A DNA stretch of 64,000 bases from NCBI RefSeq assembly GCF_900230225.1, contig NZ_OCNH01000008.1, positions 211,725-275,724 on the forward strand. The letters run 5' to 3'. Both the position numbers and the translations under genes were made by a program. Below, piece after piece: positions 35,117 to 44,453 of this stretch. Position 1 is the first letter of the stretch. The number at the start of each line of letters is the position of its first letter. The stretch is from Spirosoma fluviale (lineage in GTDB: Bacteria; Bacteroidota; Bacteroidia; Cytophagales; Spirosomataceae). Under the pieces are notes generated by a model, which was not told where the DNA came from, searched no databases, and saw only the letters and a list, made by a program, of their open reading frames with translations.

Positions 35117-35866
35117 ATGACCCCCAAACGCATCGTTTCTGTCGTCCCCTCCCAAACGGAATTGCTCTTCGACCTTGGCCTGGAGAATGAACTAATTGGC
35201 GTCACAAAATTTTGTATCCACCCGGCTGACCGTATAAAAACGAAGGCCATAGTCGGTGGCACCAAAACGCTGGATCTCGACAAAATTCAGGCACTGGGGC
35301 CGAACTTCATTCTTGCCAACAAAGAGGAAAACACCCGCGAGCAGATCGAAGCGCTTCAGCAAAAGTATCCTGTACACATCACGGATATGGCAACGGTGTC
35401 CGACGCCATCAGTATGATTCGGGAGGTAGGAACACTACTGAGCAAACATCAGGAAGCCGAAACAATGGCTCAGCAAATCGAGTCTCGTTTGCTGCCCCCT
35501 CTCCCGCCCCTGGGCTTGTCCGTTGCGTATTTAATCTGGCGGAAGCCGTACATGGCAGCTGCCAGCAGTACATTTATCGACGCCATGCTGACGGTAGCCG
35601 GTCTCCGCAATGCTTTCGCCGACCAAAGCCGCTACCCCGTAGTCACGCACGACGATCTGCAAAAAGCACAACCCGACCTGATTTTTTTATCCTCAGAGCC
35701 ATACCCATTTACGGAGAAATATATAGCTGAGTTGCAGACTATTTGCCCATCGGCACGGGTACTTTTGGTGGATGGGGAAGTGTTTTCGTGGTACGGGAGC
35801 CGCTTATTGCGGGCGTCCGACTATTTTAAGAACTTGCGTAACGAAATCGCCCGGACCAACTCATGA
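35117..35866 (+). CDS. Periplasmic-binding-protein-fold cobalamin/metal receptor without signal peptide
   Basis: A 249-residue protein of the helical-backbone metal receptor (BtuF/FhuD-like) class that binds cobalamin or iron chelates. RIVSVVPSQTELLFDLGLEN opens the first lobe and VGGTKTLDLDKIQALGPN follows, as in BtuF-type proteins; the second lobe includes TVAGLRNAF and GSRLLRASDYF. It has no signal peptide and no lipobox at either possible start, so the product as encoded would stay in the cytoplasm, unlike classical receptors. It is first in a tight run with the Uma2 and AraC genes. No ABC permease or ATPase is nearby. Confidence 0.78.
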   Translation: MTPKRIVSVVPSQTELLFDLGLENELIGVTKFCIHPADRIKTKAIVGGTKTLDLDKIQALGPNFILANKEENTREQIEALQQKYPVHITDMATVSDAISMIREVGTLLSKHQEAETMAQQIESRLLPPLPPLGLSVAYLIWRKPYMAAASSTFIDAMLTVAGLRNAFADQSRYPVVTHDDLQKAQPDLIFLSSEPYPFTEKYIAELQTICPSARVLLVDGEVFSWYGSRLLRASDYFKNLRNEIARTNS

Positions 35867-36444
35867 TTACCGACATCTCCCAACTCGACCCTAACGGCAC
35901 CTACACCTACGCCGATTACCTGAAATGGCAGTTTGACGAAAGCGTTGAACTCATTAAAGGAAAATTATACCGGATGTCGCCCGCGCCCAGACGTGCACAT
36001 CAATTGGCCATCAGTCATTTGCTGGTCGATATAAGTAATTTTTTCGGTGATCAAGGCTGCCAGATCTATACAGCACCATTTGATGTACGGTTGCCGGTTC
36101 GAAATGAGCGAAAACCAGATCAGTTGCACACGGTGGTCCAACCCGATCTTTGTGTAGTCTGTGACCTCAGCAAATTAGATGACGCAGGTTGCCTGGGCGC
36201 ACCCGACTGGATTATTGAAATTACATCCCCGCGAACGGCGAAAAATGACTTTAGCGAAAAATTTAGTTTGTATGAAGAATCAGGTGTACGCGAATACTGG
36301 ATTGTTCAACCTGAAGAAAAGGCGGTAAACGTTTATGTACTGGAAAACGGAAAATATGCCTTAGTCGACGTGTATGAGTCGGGCGAAATTCCCAGCCGTA
36401 TCTTCCCGGACCTGATTGTTTCTCACGACCGCATTTTCCGATAG
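35863..36444 (+). CDS. Uma2-family (DUF820) predicted nuclease
   Basis: A 193-residue protein of the Uma2 family, with the restriction-endonuclease-like PD-(D/E)xK fold. YTYADYLKWQFDESVELIKGKLYRM opens it in family style (two segments shown in full length elsewhere), and the catalytic region has Asp in VVQPDLCVV and Glu in DWIIEITSP. VREYWIVQPEEKAV is the conserved C-terminal strand. The start overlaps the previous gene's stop (ATGA), so they are coupled. Uma2 proteins are abundant in cyanobacteria and some Bacteroidota and remain largely uncharacterised. Confidence 0.85.
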   Translation: MITDISQLDPNGTYTYADYLKWQFDESVELIKGKLYRMSPAPRRAHQLAISHLLVDISNFFGDQGCQIYTAPFDVRLPVRNERKPDQLHTVVQPDLCVVCDLSKLDDAGCLGAPDWIIEITSPRTAKNDFSEKFSLYEESGVREYWIVQPEEKAVNVYVLENGKYALVDVYESGEIPSRIFPDLIVSHDRIFR

Positions 36445-37476
36445 ATGCTTCCTACCTCAGAAACCATCTCCGTTGGCTCGATCAACCTCATTTTGTTTGC
36501 CGCCCGGCAGCAGGGAGCCGATGGCGATGCGCTGGCCCGTGCGGTAGGTATCGACCCTGACCAGCTCCAGAATCCGGACGGGCGAGTACTGATCCGGCAG
36601 GTGCAGGCCCTCTGGCACGAAGCCGTTATCGCCACCGGCGAACCGGCCCTTTCGCTAAAACTGGGCGAGATGATAAATCCGCTGACTATTGGCGTGCTGG
36701 CCTACGTGATGATGCACTGCCCCACGCTCGGGCGGGTTTTCGAGAAACTTTGCCACTACCAGGATATTGCCTGCGAAGGCATCCGAACAACGGGGCAACT
36801 CATTCCGGCCGACGATGAATCGGGCGCGACGTATAGGCTGTCGCTCCACATAACCAGCCCCGATATCATCTACCTGGAGCCTACTTTTAACTCCGAACTC
36901 TCGGTCTACCTATCGGCCATTCGAGCCTTAACGGGTCAGCGACTTACTGCACTCGAAACACGTTTCGCTTACCCACACCCGGCTGACACCCGCGAACATG
37001 AACGCGTGTTTGGCCCTACACGACTTGTCTTCGATGCTGCTGAAACGGCCCTGATCTTCGATGCGGCCCTGTTGGATACGCCCGTACTTAATGCCAACCC
37101 AAGCCTGTTCCCCTTGTTCGAGAAACACGCCAATGATATTCTGAGCCAGCTTCAGACACCCTCGCTCAAAAGCCGTGTGAAAGGTGAAATCGTTTCGATG
37201 ATGAAAGGCGAAGAACCCGCGCTGGCAACCATTGCGGACCGGCTGGCGATGGGCGTACGAACCCTGCAACTTCACCTCAAAGAATCGGGTACGTCGTATC
37301 AGCAGCTTCTCGATGAAACCCGCAAAGAACTGGCCATCGGGCACCTGCGCGAACCGAATATGAGCACAACAGACATTGCGTATTTGCTGGGTTTTGCCGA
37401 ACCAAGCGTCTTTTTCCGTTCCTTTAAAAAATGGACGGGCCAAACACCGGGTGCGTACCGACTGGCCTACGCGTAG
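36445..37476 (+). CDS. AraC-family transcriptional regulator
   Basis: A 343-residue regulator. The N-terminal part (about 25-215) matches the AraC ligand-binding domain of the arabinose_bd type, with GALARAVGID-like and LTIGVLAYVMMHCPTLG segments. The C-terminal AraC DNA-binding region (about 250-343) has both helix-turn-helix motifs, the second as TTDIAYLLGFAEPSVFFRSF followed by KKWTGQTPGAYR. The ATG directly follows the Uma2 stop with no bases between. It lies 26 bases before a GH29 fucosidase gene, which is a possible target. The inducer cannot be read from the sequence. Confidence 0.88.
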   Translation: MLPTSETISVGSINLILFAARQQGADGDALARAVGIDPDQLQNPDGRVLIRQVQALWHEAVIATGEPALSLKLGEMINPLTIGVLAYVMMHCPTLGRVFEKLCHYQDIACEGIRTTGQLIPADDESGATYRLSLHITSPDIIYLEPTFNSELSVYLSAIRALTGQRLTALETRFAYPHPADTREHERVFGPTRLVFDAAETALIFDAALLDTPVLNANPSLFPLFEKHANDILSQLQTPSLKSRVKGEIVSMMKGEEPALATIADRLAMGVRTLQLHLKESGTSYQQLLDETRKELAIGHLREPNMSTTDIAYLLGFAEPSVFFRSFKKWTGQTPGAYRLAYA

Positions 37477-37502
37477 TGTATTACCATTTAACTAACCTGT
37501 AG

Positions 37503-38942
37503 ATGAAAAAACGATTTACCCCCATTCTCTTCTGCTTGCTGGTTTCTATATCAGCTCTGGCGCAGCAGCACTCCGAGCAGAACCACGATAAATACGTCTG
37601 GCCAAAAGATGAACTGGTGAAGAAAAAACTGGCAAACTGGCAGGATATTAAGTTTGGTTTGCTCATGCACTGGGGCACTTACAGCGAGTGGGGCGTGGTG
37701 GAATCCTGGTCGCTCTGCCCCGAAGATGAGGGCTGGTGCGAACGCAGAGGCCCGCATGCAGCCAATTGGTTCGAGTACAAAAAGGCCTACGAAAACCTGC
37801 AAACGAGCTTCAATCCAACGAAGTTCAATCCGGAACGCTGGGCTAACGCGGCAAAAGATGCGGGCATGAAATACGTGGTTTTCACCACCAAACACCACGA
37901 TGGTTTTTGCATGTTCGACACGAAGCTGACGGATTACAAGATCACTGATACCAAAACCCCGTTCTCGACAAATCCGCGCAGCAACGTCACGAAAGAGATT
38001 CTCGGCGCTTTCCGCCAGCAGAATTTCATGGTCGGCACGTATTTCTCCAAACCCGATTGGCATACGGAAGATTACTGGTGGACGTACTTCCCGCCTAAAG
38101 ACCGCAACGTAAGTTACGACCCGAAAAAATACCCCGACCACTGGAAGAAGTTCTGCGATTTCACGTACAACCAGATCGAAGAACTAATGACCGGCTATGG
38201 CAATGTCGATATTCTGTGGCTCGACGGCGGCTGGGTTCGTCCGGCCAACACGATCGACTCTACTATTAGCTGGCAGCGAACCATTCCATATAGCCAGGAC
38301 ATCAACATGGCGCGTATTGCTGGTATGGCGCGTCAGCATCAGCCGGGTCTTTTGGTTGTCGACCGTACGGTGTCGGGCGAATTCGAGAATTACGTCACGC
38401 CCGAACAGTCAATTCCCGACCATTACATGCCCATTCCCTGGGAAAGCTGCATGACCATGGGCGATAGCTGGTCGTACATCCCCAAAGAAAATTTCAAACC
38501 CGCCCGCAAACTAGTTCAGACACTAGTGGATATCGTTGCCAAAAACGGCAATCTCCTGCTCAACATTGCGCCCGGCCCCGATGGCGAATGGCACGAGGAA
38601 GCCTATCAGCGATTGCAGGAAATCGGCAAATGGATAACCGTAAACGGTGAATCAATTTACGGCACCAAACCGATGGCACCCTATCGACAGGGGCAGTGGG
38701 CGTTCACCTCGAACAGCAAGGCTGTCTATGCCTCCTATTTGCCCAAAGAATCGGAACAACAGCTTCCGGCCAGTATTTCGTTGCCAGCGCTTACCGTTGC
38801 GCCCAACGCCAAAGTGACTGTACTGGGCACATCGCAGGCGCTGAAGCTGACTAAAACGAAAGATGGTTTTAGCGTTATCATTCCCGAAAAGGTGCGCCAG
38901 CAACTGGCTGGTCAACCTGTTTGGGTGTTAAAAATTGGTTGA
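37503..38942 (+). CDS. GH29 alpha-L-fucosidase, secreted
   Basis: A 479-residue exported glycosidase that removes terminal alpha-L-fucose. A signal peptide (ISALAQ, about 1-20) precedes the GH29 (beta/alpha)8 barrel: FGLLMHWGTYSEWGVVESW, YVVFTTKHHDGFCMFDT, and the catalytic nucleophile Asp241 in ILWLDGGW. A beta-sandwich at the C-terminus (about 390-479) is typical. The acid/base residue varies in this family and I cannot assign it. It follows the AraC gene after 26 bases, so regulation by that protein is plausible. No SusCD genes are adjacent. Confidence 0.9.
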   Translation: MKKRFTPILFCLLVSISALAQQHSEQNHDKYVWPKDELVKKKLANWQDIKFGLLMHWGTYSEWGVVESWSLCPEDEGWCERRGPHAANWFEYKKAYENLQTSFNPTKFNPERWANAAKDAGMKYVVFTTKHHDGFCMFDTKLTDYKITDTKTPFSTNPRSNVTKEILGAFRQQNFMVGTYFSKPDWHTEDYWWTYFPPKDRNVSYDPKKYPDHWKKFCDFTYNQIEELMTGYGNVDILWLDGGWVRPANTIDSTISWQRTIPYSQDINMARIAGMARQHQPGLLVVDRTVSGEFENYVTPEQSIPDHYMPIPWESCMTMGDSWSYIPKENFKPARKLVQTLVDIVAKNGNLLLNIAPGPDGEWHEEAYQRLQEIGKWITVNGESIYGTKPMAPYRQGQWAFTSNSKAVYASYLPKESEQQLPASISLPALTVAPNAKVTVLGTSQALKLTKTKDGFSVIIPEKVRQQLAGQPVWVLKIG

Positions 38943-38962
38943 GTAAGGTGCCTGATGCTGGC

Positions 38963-39307
38963 CTACAGTGTGCCAAGGCTGGTGTGCTTGAAGCTGTCGG
39001 TATATTTTAGTCCGTAGCCCGCCACCCGGTCCATACTGGAGTGGGCAAAGAGGATAACACCGGCCAGCATCAGGTATTGATTATCCAGGGCTAGACCAAC
39101 CAGACCGATGACAATACCAAGCCCTTTGTGATGGGCAACGTTGTACAACACCGCACCAACGGCTGGATTGATCAAATAACCGATCATGCTCATGTCCGGT
39201 AGCAAAAGCAACGCGGGGAACCACCACCAGGCGAAATTCAGTCGGGAGAACAGATAAATAGCGGCCAGGAACTGGACTAATTCTTCGGATTTGAGGAGCG
39301 TTTTCAT
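38963..39307 (-). CDS. DUF4260 family membrane protein
   Basis: A 114-residue membrane protein of the DUF4260 family, with about three hydrophobic segments (20-40, 48-62 and 65-85) and the conserved DMSMIGYLINPAVGA and FAHSSMDRVAGYGLKY regions. Such small proteins occur in many bacteria and have no assigned function. It converges with the fucosidase gene, leaving only 20 bases between the stops. No partner gene is obvious. Confidence 0.85.
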   Translation of the reverse strand: MKTLLKSEELVQFLAAIYLFSRLNFAWWWFPALLLLPDMSMIGYLINPAVGAVLYNVAHHKGLGIVIGLVGLALDNQYLMLAGVILFAHSSMDRVAGYGLKYTDSFKHTSLGTL

Positions 39308-39397
39308 GGACTTGTTCGACGTTTAGTACATGACAAAGGTCCCGCAAAGGCCCGGCTGCGTCGCTGACCAACTACGCAAATCGACTGACGAATTACG

Positions 39398-39446
39398 AAA
39401 AAGTTGAATTCTGTACCGGACCGCATGGCACCGGTACAGAATTCAA
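39398..39446 (-). terminator. Terminator of the dabA-dabB operon
   Basis: TTGAATTCTGTACCGG (39404-39419) and CCGGTACAGAATTCAA (39431-39446) are perfect 16-base arms. The hairpin overlaps the dabB stop codon, and on the minus strand it is followed by CTTTTTCG. Confidence 0.87.
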
Positions 39447-41314
39447 TACGACCGATAAGCCATTTCGTACATCGACTTTTCGTGGGGGCCGAGGAATATT
39501 CGGGCGTAGATCCGGATGATGGCCAGTCCGTCGATGATGAAGCTCAACGAAGTAAAGAACGCCAGCACGGCCTGATTTTCATGAATGTGGGTGAACATCA
39601 AATCTTCGCCAATGAAGGTCGGCGTAATGGGAAAGCCCGAAACGCCCAGACAAGCCAGCAGAAACAGGAACGCCAACCGGGGGTATTTGTGTGAATAGCC
39701 ATGAAACTGCTGAAGGTTGAGACTCTTCTCGGTCGATTTCAACCGGCTCAGGCAGACAAACCCAACAACCCCCGCCACAAAAACGCCACTCAGGTACAGC
39801 AACCCCTGCGATGAGTAATTGAACTTCTCGTTGAACGAGATTGCCAGCACCACAAAAAAGTGGTTCATAATAGTAAGCAGCCAGGCCACCCGCGCCCGCT
39901 TCCGCTCCGTGAATGACTTGAGCACCATAATGACCGCCGTAAACGAGAACGCAACGGGCAGGCAGTTCAGCACCGCCTGTGGCACCGCTTCGCGGTTGTA
40001 CAGACTATATAAACCAACAAGATAAAACGGCACGAACACAATCAGCAGCCCGTTCAGGGTCAGGAAATTAAGCTTGTTACCGACCCATTTCAACGGATTC
40101 CACAAAAACCGATACAGGAACGAATCTAAATTCCACTCCTTGATACCCAGCATATAAAACGTGTTGGCAAGCTTCTTCGGCAGGAAATCTTCCAGCGACC
40201 GCTGCGAAGGATAGAACGTATAAAACTGCTCCCGAATCAGGTAGCTCACTACCGAGGGTGACACCAGCAACTGGTAGGTTCTCAAAAAGGCATTTCCGGC
40301 AAAGTGGAACAGGGCCAGACTCTCCAAACCAACGGCCACCTCAATGAACATAAGTCCAATTTGCGCAATGGATGCGTAAGCGATCTGCGCTTTGATGGAC
40401 GACTGAACCCGCGCAATACCCGTAGACACGACGGATGTGATTAAGCCCAGCGCGATAATCAGGATGCGTACCGATGTCTGCTGCTCCCAAAACGGATAGG
40501 TTCTCAGTAATAGAAAGACGCCCAAATGCACGGCCAGCGACCCATAAAATATGGCACTGGACGGTGTTGGTCCTTCCATGGCACGGGGTAGCCAGGACGA
40601 AAAGGGAAGCTGTGCCGACTTGGCCGCTGCCGACGATAGAATCATGAGCGAGATAAACACCCCAATGAAGCTATGCGTTTGCAGGTGCTCGTGTACCAGT
40701 GCGTAATCGCCAAGCTTCAGGAACGTGATGTTTTCGTGCCACAGGTGATGGCTCATCCACATGGCCAGCAGTAAACCCACATCGCCAATCCGATACACCG
40801 AAAACACTTTCACGGCATTCTTGACCGGCAGGTACTTATTCCGATAGAAGGCAATCAGCAGAAACGAGGTGATGCCCAGAATTTCCCAGCCAATGAACAG
40901 CGTTTCGAAATTACCAGCAAAAATAGTGATGTTGTAGCCGGTATAAAAGAATAGAATCGTTGCAAAAAAACGCTTGTAGCCAGTTTCGCGGTGGAGATAA
41001 GCCCGGCTGTAAATCGTCACCAGAAACGTTAGAATGGCACCCACAAACAGGTAGACAGCGGTGATTTTATCGAAATAAAAATCAATCAGAAACTCATAAT
41101 CGCCCGAACTGAGCAACACAATATCCTTTAAATTAAGCTCGGTACGACTCGTAATAAGCCAGTAAGCCAGGAATCCCATCGACAGGGCAAAATGCAGGCC
41201 TACGATAACGAAGCAAGTCCAGGAGATAAGCTTTTCCTTTTTTTCAGGAAACAGTAAAAGAATGACAAAACCGAGAACAGGCAATAAAATAAAAACTTGA
41301 AGGAATGATTCCAT
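39443..41314 (-). CDS. dabB: DabB, proton-conducting membrane subunit of an inorganic-carbon uptake complex
   Basis: A 623-residue integral membrane protein of the NuoL/MrpA proton-translocating family, with about 14-16 helices. Family residues are visible: YLFVGAILTFLVTIYSRAYL, a Lys in the SSAAAKSAQLPFSSWLPRAM helix, and GPTPSSAIFYGSLAVHLGVF. It is too long and too isolated to be a complex I subunit: no other nuo gene is near. It lies 9 bases downstream of a DUF2309/DabA gene, the diagnostic arrangement of the DAB complex, in which this subunit couples CO2 hydration to an ion gradient. The last 80 residues contain further helices. Confidence 0.9.
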   Translation of the reverse strand: MESFLQVFILLPVLGFVILLLFPEKKEKLISWTCFVIVGLHFALSMGFLAYWLITSRTELNLKDIVLLSSGDYEFLIDFYFDKITAVYLFVGAILTFLVTIYSRAYLHRETGYKRFFATILFFYTGYNITIFAGNFETLFIGWEILGITSFLLIAFYRNKYLPVKNAVKVFSVYRIGDVGLLLAMWMSHHLWHENITFLKLGDYALVHEHLQTHSFIGVFISLMILSSAAAKSAQLPFSSWLPRAMEGPTPSSAIFYGSLAVHLGVFLLLRTYPFWEQQTSVRILIIALGLITSVVSTGIARVQSSIKAQIAYASIAQIGLMFIEVAVGLESLALFHFAGNAFLRTYQLLVSPSVVSYLIREQFYTFYPSQRSLEDFLPKKLANTFYMLGIKEWNLDSFLYRFLWNPLKWVGNKLNFLTLNGLLIVFVPFYLVGLYSLYNREAVPQAVLNCLPVAFSFTAVIMVLKSFTERKRARVAWLLTIMNHFFVVLAISFNEKFNYSSQGLLYLSGVFVAGVVGFVCLSRLKSTEKSLNLQQFHGYSHKYPRLAFLFLLACLGVSGFPITPTFIGEDLMFTHIHENQAVLAFFTSLSFIIDGLAIIRIYARIFLGPHEKSMYEMAYRSY

Positions 41315-41323
41315 GCGTTAAGC

Positions 41324-43819
41324 TTAAGAAAGAAGGTAAACAGGTAGGTCTTCCTGATGAGTTTCGAGCAAAGGAGCCATGTCTTTTATCGTGTCTACAT
41401 GATGAATCATGGGCTCGTAGGGCGTAAACGCGCCTTCTTTGAACACGAAGAACTTTTGCGTTTCCGGGTGTACAACCACCAGATGTACCCACTCATTGAT
41501 GAACCATTCGTACGTTGCACTCGACTGCTTAATAACGTCGAGCACAACATCCGGAAACTGTTCGATGACAAAGAACATACGTATGGGGTCATGCACCTCA
41601 ATCATCTGGCTGGGCAGTCCCGGTCGTAGATCACCGTCCATCCCGTTGGCCACGCCAATCAGGCCCATTACGTTATGCGGCAGTTTGGTACCGGCACCCA
41701 GTTGCTGGTTATCGACCCTCGAAAAGAAATATTCGAGGTTAATACCGCCACACACAGGCGCGGCTGCTTTCAGGATATTGAACAGGTACTTACCATCGGG
41801 GTCTACCCGATAATCGTACGAGTTCAGGAACGACCGGCGGTCCAGAAACAAGCCTTTCGTGAGCGACCGTCGCCCCACGATGGTGAGGGCGTTGGTGGCG
41901 TGGTTCAGTTCAGGACGCGGCTCGAACAATGACACCGAACGCTCGCGAACTCTATCGTGAATCCGCTTCAGACTGGCGCTGCTGTTGATCGACTCAAAGC
42001 GTCTCGACCGTTCTTTAGCGTTATAATCGAGTGCTTTCTCGAACGTTGTTTTGTTTTGCTTGTGCTTCTCAAGATTTCCGGGGGTAAGGGAGGCCTCATC
42101 GAAGAAAGCAATTTCATCGCGGGTGGTATCGTGCAGCGCGCCCATAAACTGGGTCGTTTCTGGAATAGTCAGCCCTTTAGTGCTCAGAATAGCCCGTACT
42201 TTGGGGTGATTGGCCATATACGACAGTGCCCGTGCGTTCACCGAACCCGCTCGGCCGGAACAGGCACCACAGTCGTAAGCGGCATAGTGCGGATTATTTA
42301 CGCTGCTGGCCCCGTGGCCAACCACATAGACAATTGAAGCAAACTCCTTCACCATGCCGATACTTTTCAGGAGCCCCTCGACCCGCACCGCCATTTCATC
42401 GACCGAGTAGCCAATTTGCAGGCCGTTCTCTATGTCTTCGGGGTGCTGGTTCTCAATCGTAAGCTTCGAAAGATGATCCATATGCTTGAACGACGAAGCC
42501 GCTGCGGGCGTCATGGTCGGCTTAAAGATGTTCGCAAACAACCGCAGAGCAGCCCAGAAGCCCAATGTCTGCGAAATCAGCCAGCCGCTGTGAAACGAGT
42601 GTGCATGCTTGTTGAAGTGCAAGTCCTGCTGCCGCTTGTTCTTCGAGTCAACCTCTTTTATCAAGTGCTTTGGGGAAAGCGGAACCGGACAGATCTTGGT
42701 GTAGTATTTACCTTCTTCGGGTTGGAAAAAACAATCGACACCAAAGAAACCCGGCGTCCCGAATGTTTCGCAGGAATGGTCCAGATCTTCCAGGTAACGC
42801 CGGAACGAACACTCCCGGTCGTCGATGCAGAACATGGCCTGAAAACTTTTATCAGGAATAACCGATTCATCCCGCTTCTCCAGTTCAAGCCCGGCCAAAA
42901 CCTGATCGTAGTAACTCCACTCGAAAGCTTCCTGCCAGATGGTCATCACATCGCTCAACTCCGTATCCGGCACATCGGCAAAGAGCGGAACCGGCTTGTG
43001 CTTCAGCCAGCTTCGCATGGGAGTCCAGTCTTTGCCAAGCTGGTAGTTTATCGCGTCGATTTCGAGAAGTAACTCAAAGACAATTAAACTGTGGAGCGAT
43101 ATTTTCCGGGTATCCAGCAGCGTTTGCGGCAAATCTTCAATTACGGCCACCATTCCCGACCAGCCCGAATGCGCAAACTGCTGGTCGAACAGGTATTGCT
43201 CATACAGCGATTCGTCGCCAACGAGTTTATCCAGTAAGGCGTTGATGCTACAGTCGCCATGCAGGAAAAGATCTTTAGCGGCTTTCGTTCTGAACACGCT
43301 GGTGAAGCTTGTTTCCTCCATTTCCCGCATGGACGACAGGAAATCTTTGTCCCGAACCGGGAAGTTCCAGATCGAAATGCCCTGATCGAGGTAGCTGCAT
43401 AAAATGCGAAACAGCAGCGGGTGAACCAGCGAATCCAGATCAACGTGATGATCCTTTTTCCAGTTAGATCGCAGGGAACCAATTCGGGGATGGAAAGTCG
43501 TTTTGAGAGGTTTTTCCAGTACCTTCTCTATCCATTCCAGTGCGCGCTCAGCACCCTTGTGCTGAATGATAATTCGTAGAAGAACGTCTCTCCGAATTCG
43601 CTGCGAAGTATAGAATGACCGATACTCATCCAGCGACAGCAGTGTTTTATAACCGAAAAGTTCAGATGCTTTATGGAGTGCCTTATCAAACCGTATATCC
43701 TGAAAAGAGTGTAACGTATTATGATGAACGAAGTCTTTCAGCGGTGCCTGAGCCGGAAGATAGTGCTTCAACTCATGAAGAACATGGTTTTCATCAAATG
43801 TAGAATGATGGGTTTTCAT
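41324..43819 (-). CDS. dabA: DabA, zinc-dependent CO2-hydrating subunit of the DAB complex
   Basis: An 831-residue cytoplasmic protein of the DUF2309/UPF0753 family. Known relatives hydrate CO2 to bicarbonate, using a beta-carbonic-anhydrase-like site, when paired with DabB. All four zinc-site residues are present: Cys331 and Asp333 in MFCIDDRECS, His502 in VVGHGASS and Cys517 in YDCGACSGRAG. The 15-residue spacing from His to the last Cys agrees with the values I recall for the characterised Halothiobacillus protein (His524, Cys539). It is the first gene of a two-gene operon with dabB. No carboxylase, carbonic anhydrase or LysR gene lies next to it here. Confidence 0.92.
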   Translation of the reverse strand: MKTHHSTFDENHVLHELKHYLPAQAPLKDFVHHNTLHSFQDIRFDKALHKASELFGYKTLLSLDEYRSFYTSQRIRRDVLLRIIIQHKGAERALEWIEKVLEKPLKTTFHPRIGSLRSNWKKDHHVDLDSLVHPLLFRILCSYLDQGISIWNFPVRDKDFLSSMREMEETSFTSVFRTKAAKDLFLHGDCSINALLDKLVGDESLYEQYLFDQQFAHSGWSGMVAVIEDLPQTLLDTRKISLHSLIVFELLLEIDAINYQLGKDWTPMRSWLKHKPVPLFADVPDTELSDVMTIWQEAFEWSYYDQVLAGLELEKRDESVIPDKSFQAMFCIDDRECSFRRYLEDLDHSCETFGTPGFFGVDCFFQPEEGKYYTKICPVPLSPKHLIKEVDSKNKRQQDLHFNKHAHSFHSGWLISQTLGFWAALRLFANIFKPTMTPAAASSFKHMDHLSKLTIENQHPEDIENGLQIGYSVDEMAVRVEGLLKSIGMVKEFASIVYVVGHGASSVNNPHYAAYDCGACSGRAGSVNARALSYMANHPKVRAILSTKGLTIPETTQFMGALHDTTRDEIAFFDEASLTPGNLEKHKQNKTTFEKALDYNAKERSRRFESINSSASLKRIHDRVRERSVSLFEPRPELNHATNALTIVGRRSLTKGLFLDRRSFLNSYDYRVDPDGKYLFNILKAAAPVCGGINLEYFFSRVDNQQLGAGTKLPHNVMGLIGVANGMDGDLRPGLPSQMIEVHDPIRMFFVIEQFPDVVLDVIKQSSATYEWFINEWVHLVVVHPETQKFFVFKEGAFTPYEPMIHHVDTIKDMAPLLETHQEDLPVYLLS

Positions 43820-44280
43820 AGCAAACGAACGAAAGCAGCGGTGGGTTTTAATCAGTTAACAGTCACTTAACGTGACCTCACTTGTAATAAAAAATCAAAA
43901 CAGAGCGATTCAGCCGAATAGCCTGTTGGCACCAAGAATACGTTACCTATTAAATTTTTCGTACCGGATAAATCGAGTTAGTAATTGCGATACAGCAATG
44001 AACGTATTTATCGGACTCACGTGAGTAGAAAAGAAAAGCCAAATCGGAAGGTTTATGCTTTTCACATATCGTCTATCGTTCCAACTAAGGGACCTCTTCG
44101 TATTGTGATGTATAAGTTAAGCGGGAGAATAGGGCTGGGCCAAACTTTTTCATAGCATTTTAATACTGCCGCCCACATTCCACAAAACAGTCAACGTTAT
44201 CTTGATATAAGTAAAAGCGCTTTAATTTATTTTTAATCGCTTTAATACCTGTTTAATCAATCTTAAAAATAACTAAGCTC
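43820..44280. other. Long upstream region of dabA
   Basis: About 460 bases without a gene. It contains a small palindrome GTCAC-TTAAC-GTGAC (43862-43876) about 43 bases before dabA and a perfect 12-base palindrome ACTCACGTGAGT (44015-44026). Either might bind a regulator. No exact TAnnTTTG match in the minus direction was found. Confidence 0.45.
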
Positions 44281-44355
44281 ATTCCATGCCCGTTGGACAG
44301 GTAATCAGACAGGCAGTGTAAACCTGCCTTACTTCTAATCGTATTAAACAAGTAA

Positions 44356-44392
44356 GTGCTCTTAAATGAAAAGCTATTTCATTTAAGAGCAC
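44356..44392 (-). terminator. Perfect hairpin at the end of the ABC/GntR operon
   Basis: Perfect 16-base arms (44356-44371 and 44377-44392) around AGCTA. It is 60 bases past the last gene of the operon. The trailing minus-strand DNA is T-rich (TTACTTGTTTAA) but not a clean T-run. Confidence 0.65.
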
Positions 44393-44453
44393 CCGTAATA
44401 TCAAAATCCAGCTAGCACACACAGCAACAGCTGTGTAACCAAAACTTACTATG

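Noticed and set aside
34997..35155. Longer start of the GLPGLI gene
   Set aside because: The added residues look non-coding, overlap the divergent gene start at 35117 and would bury the signal peptide.
42416..43072. 218-codon + strand frame
   Set aside because: It is antisense to dabA, which carries all expected catalytic residues.
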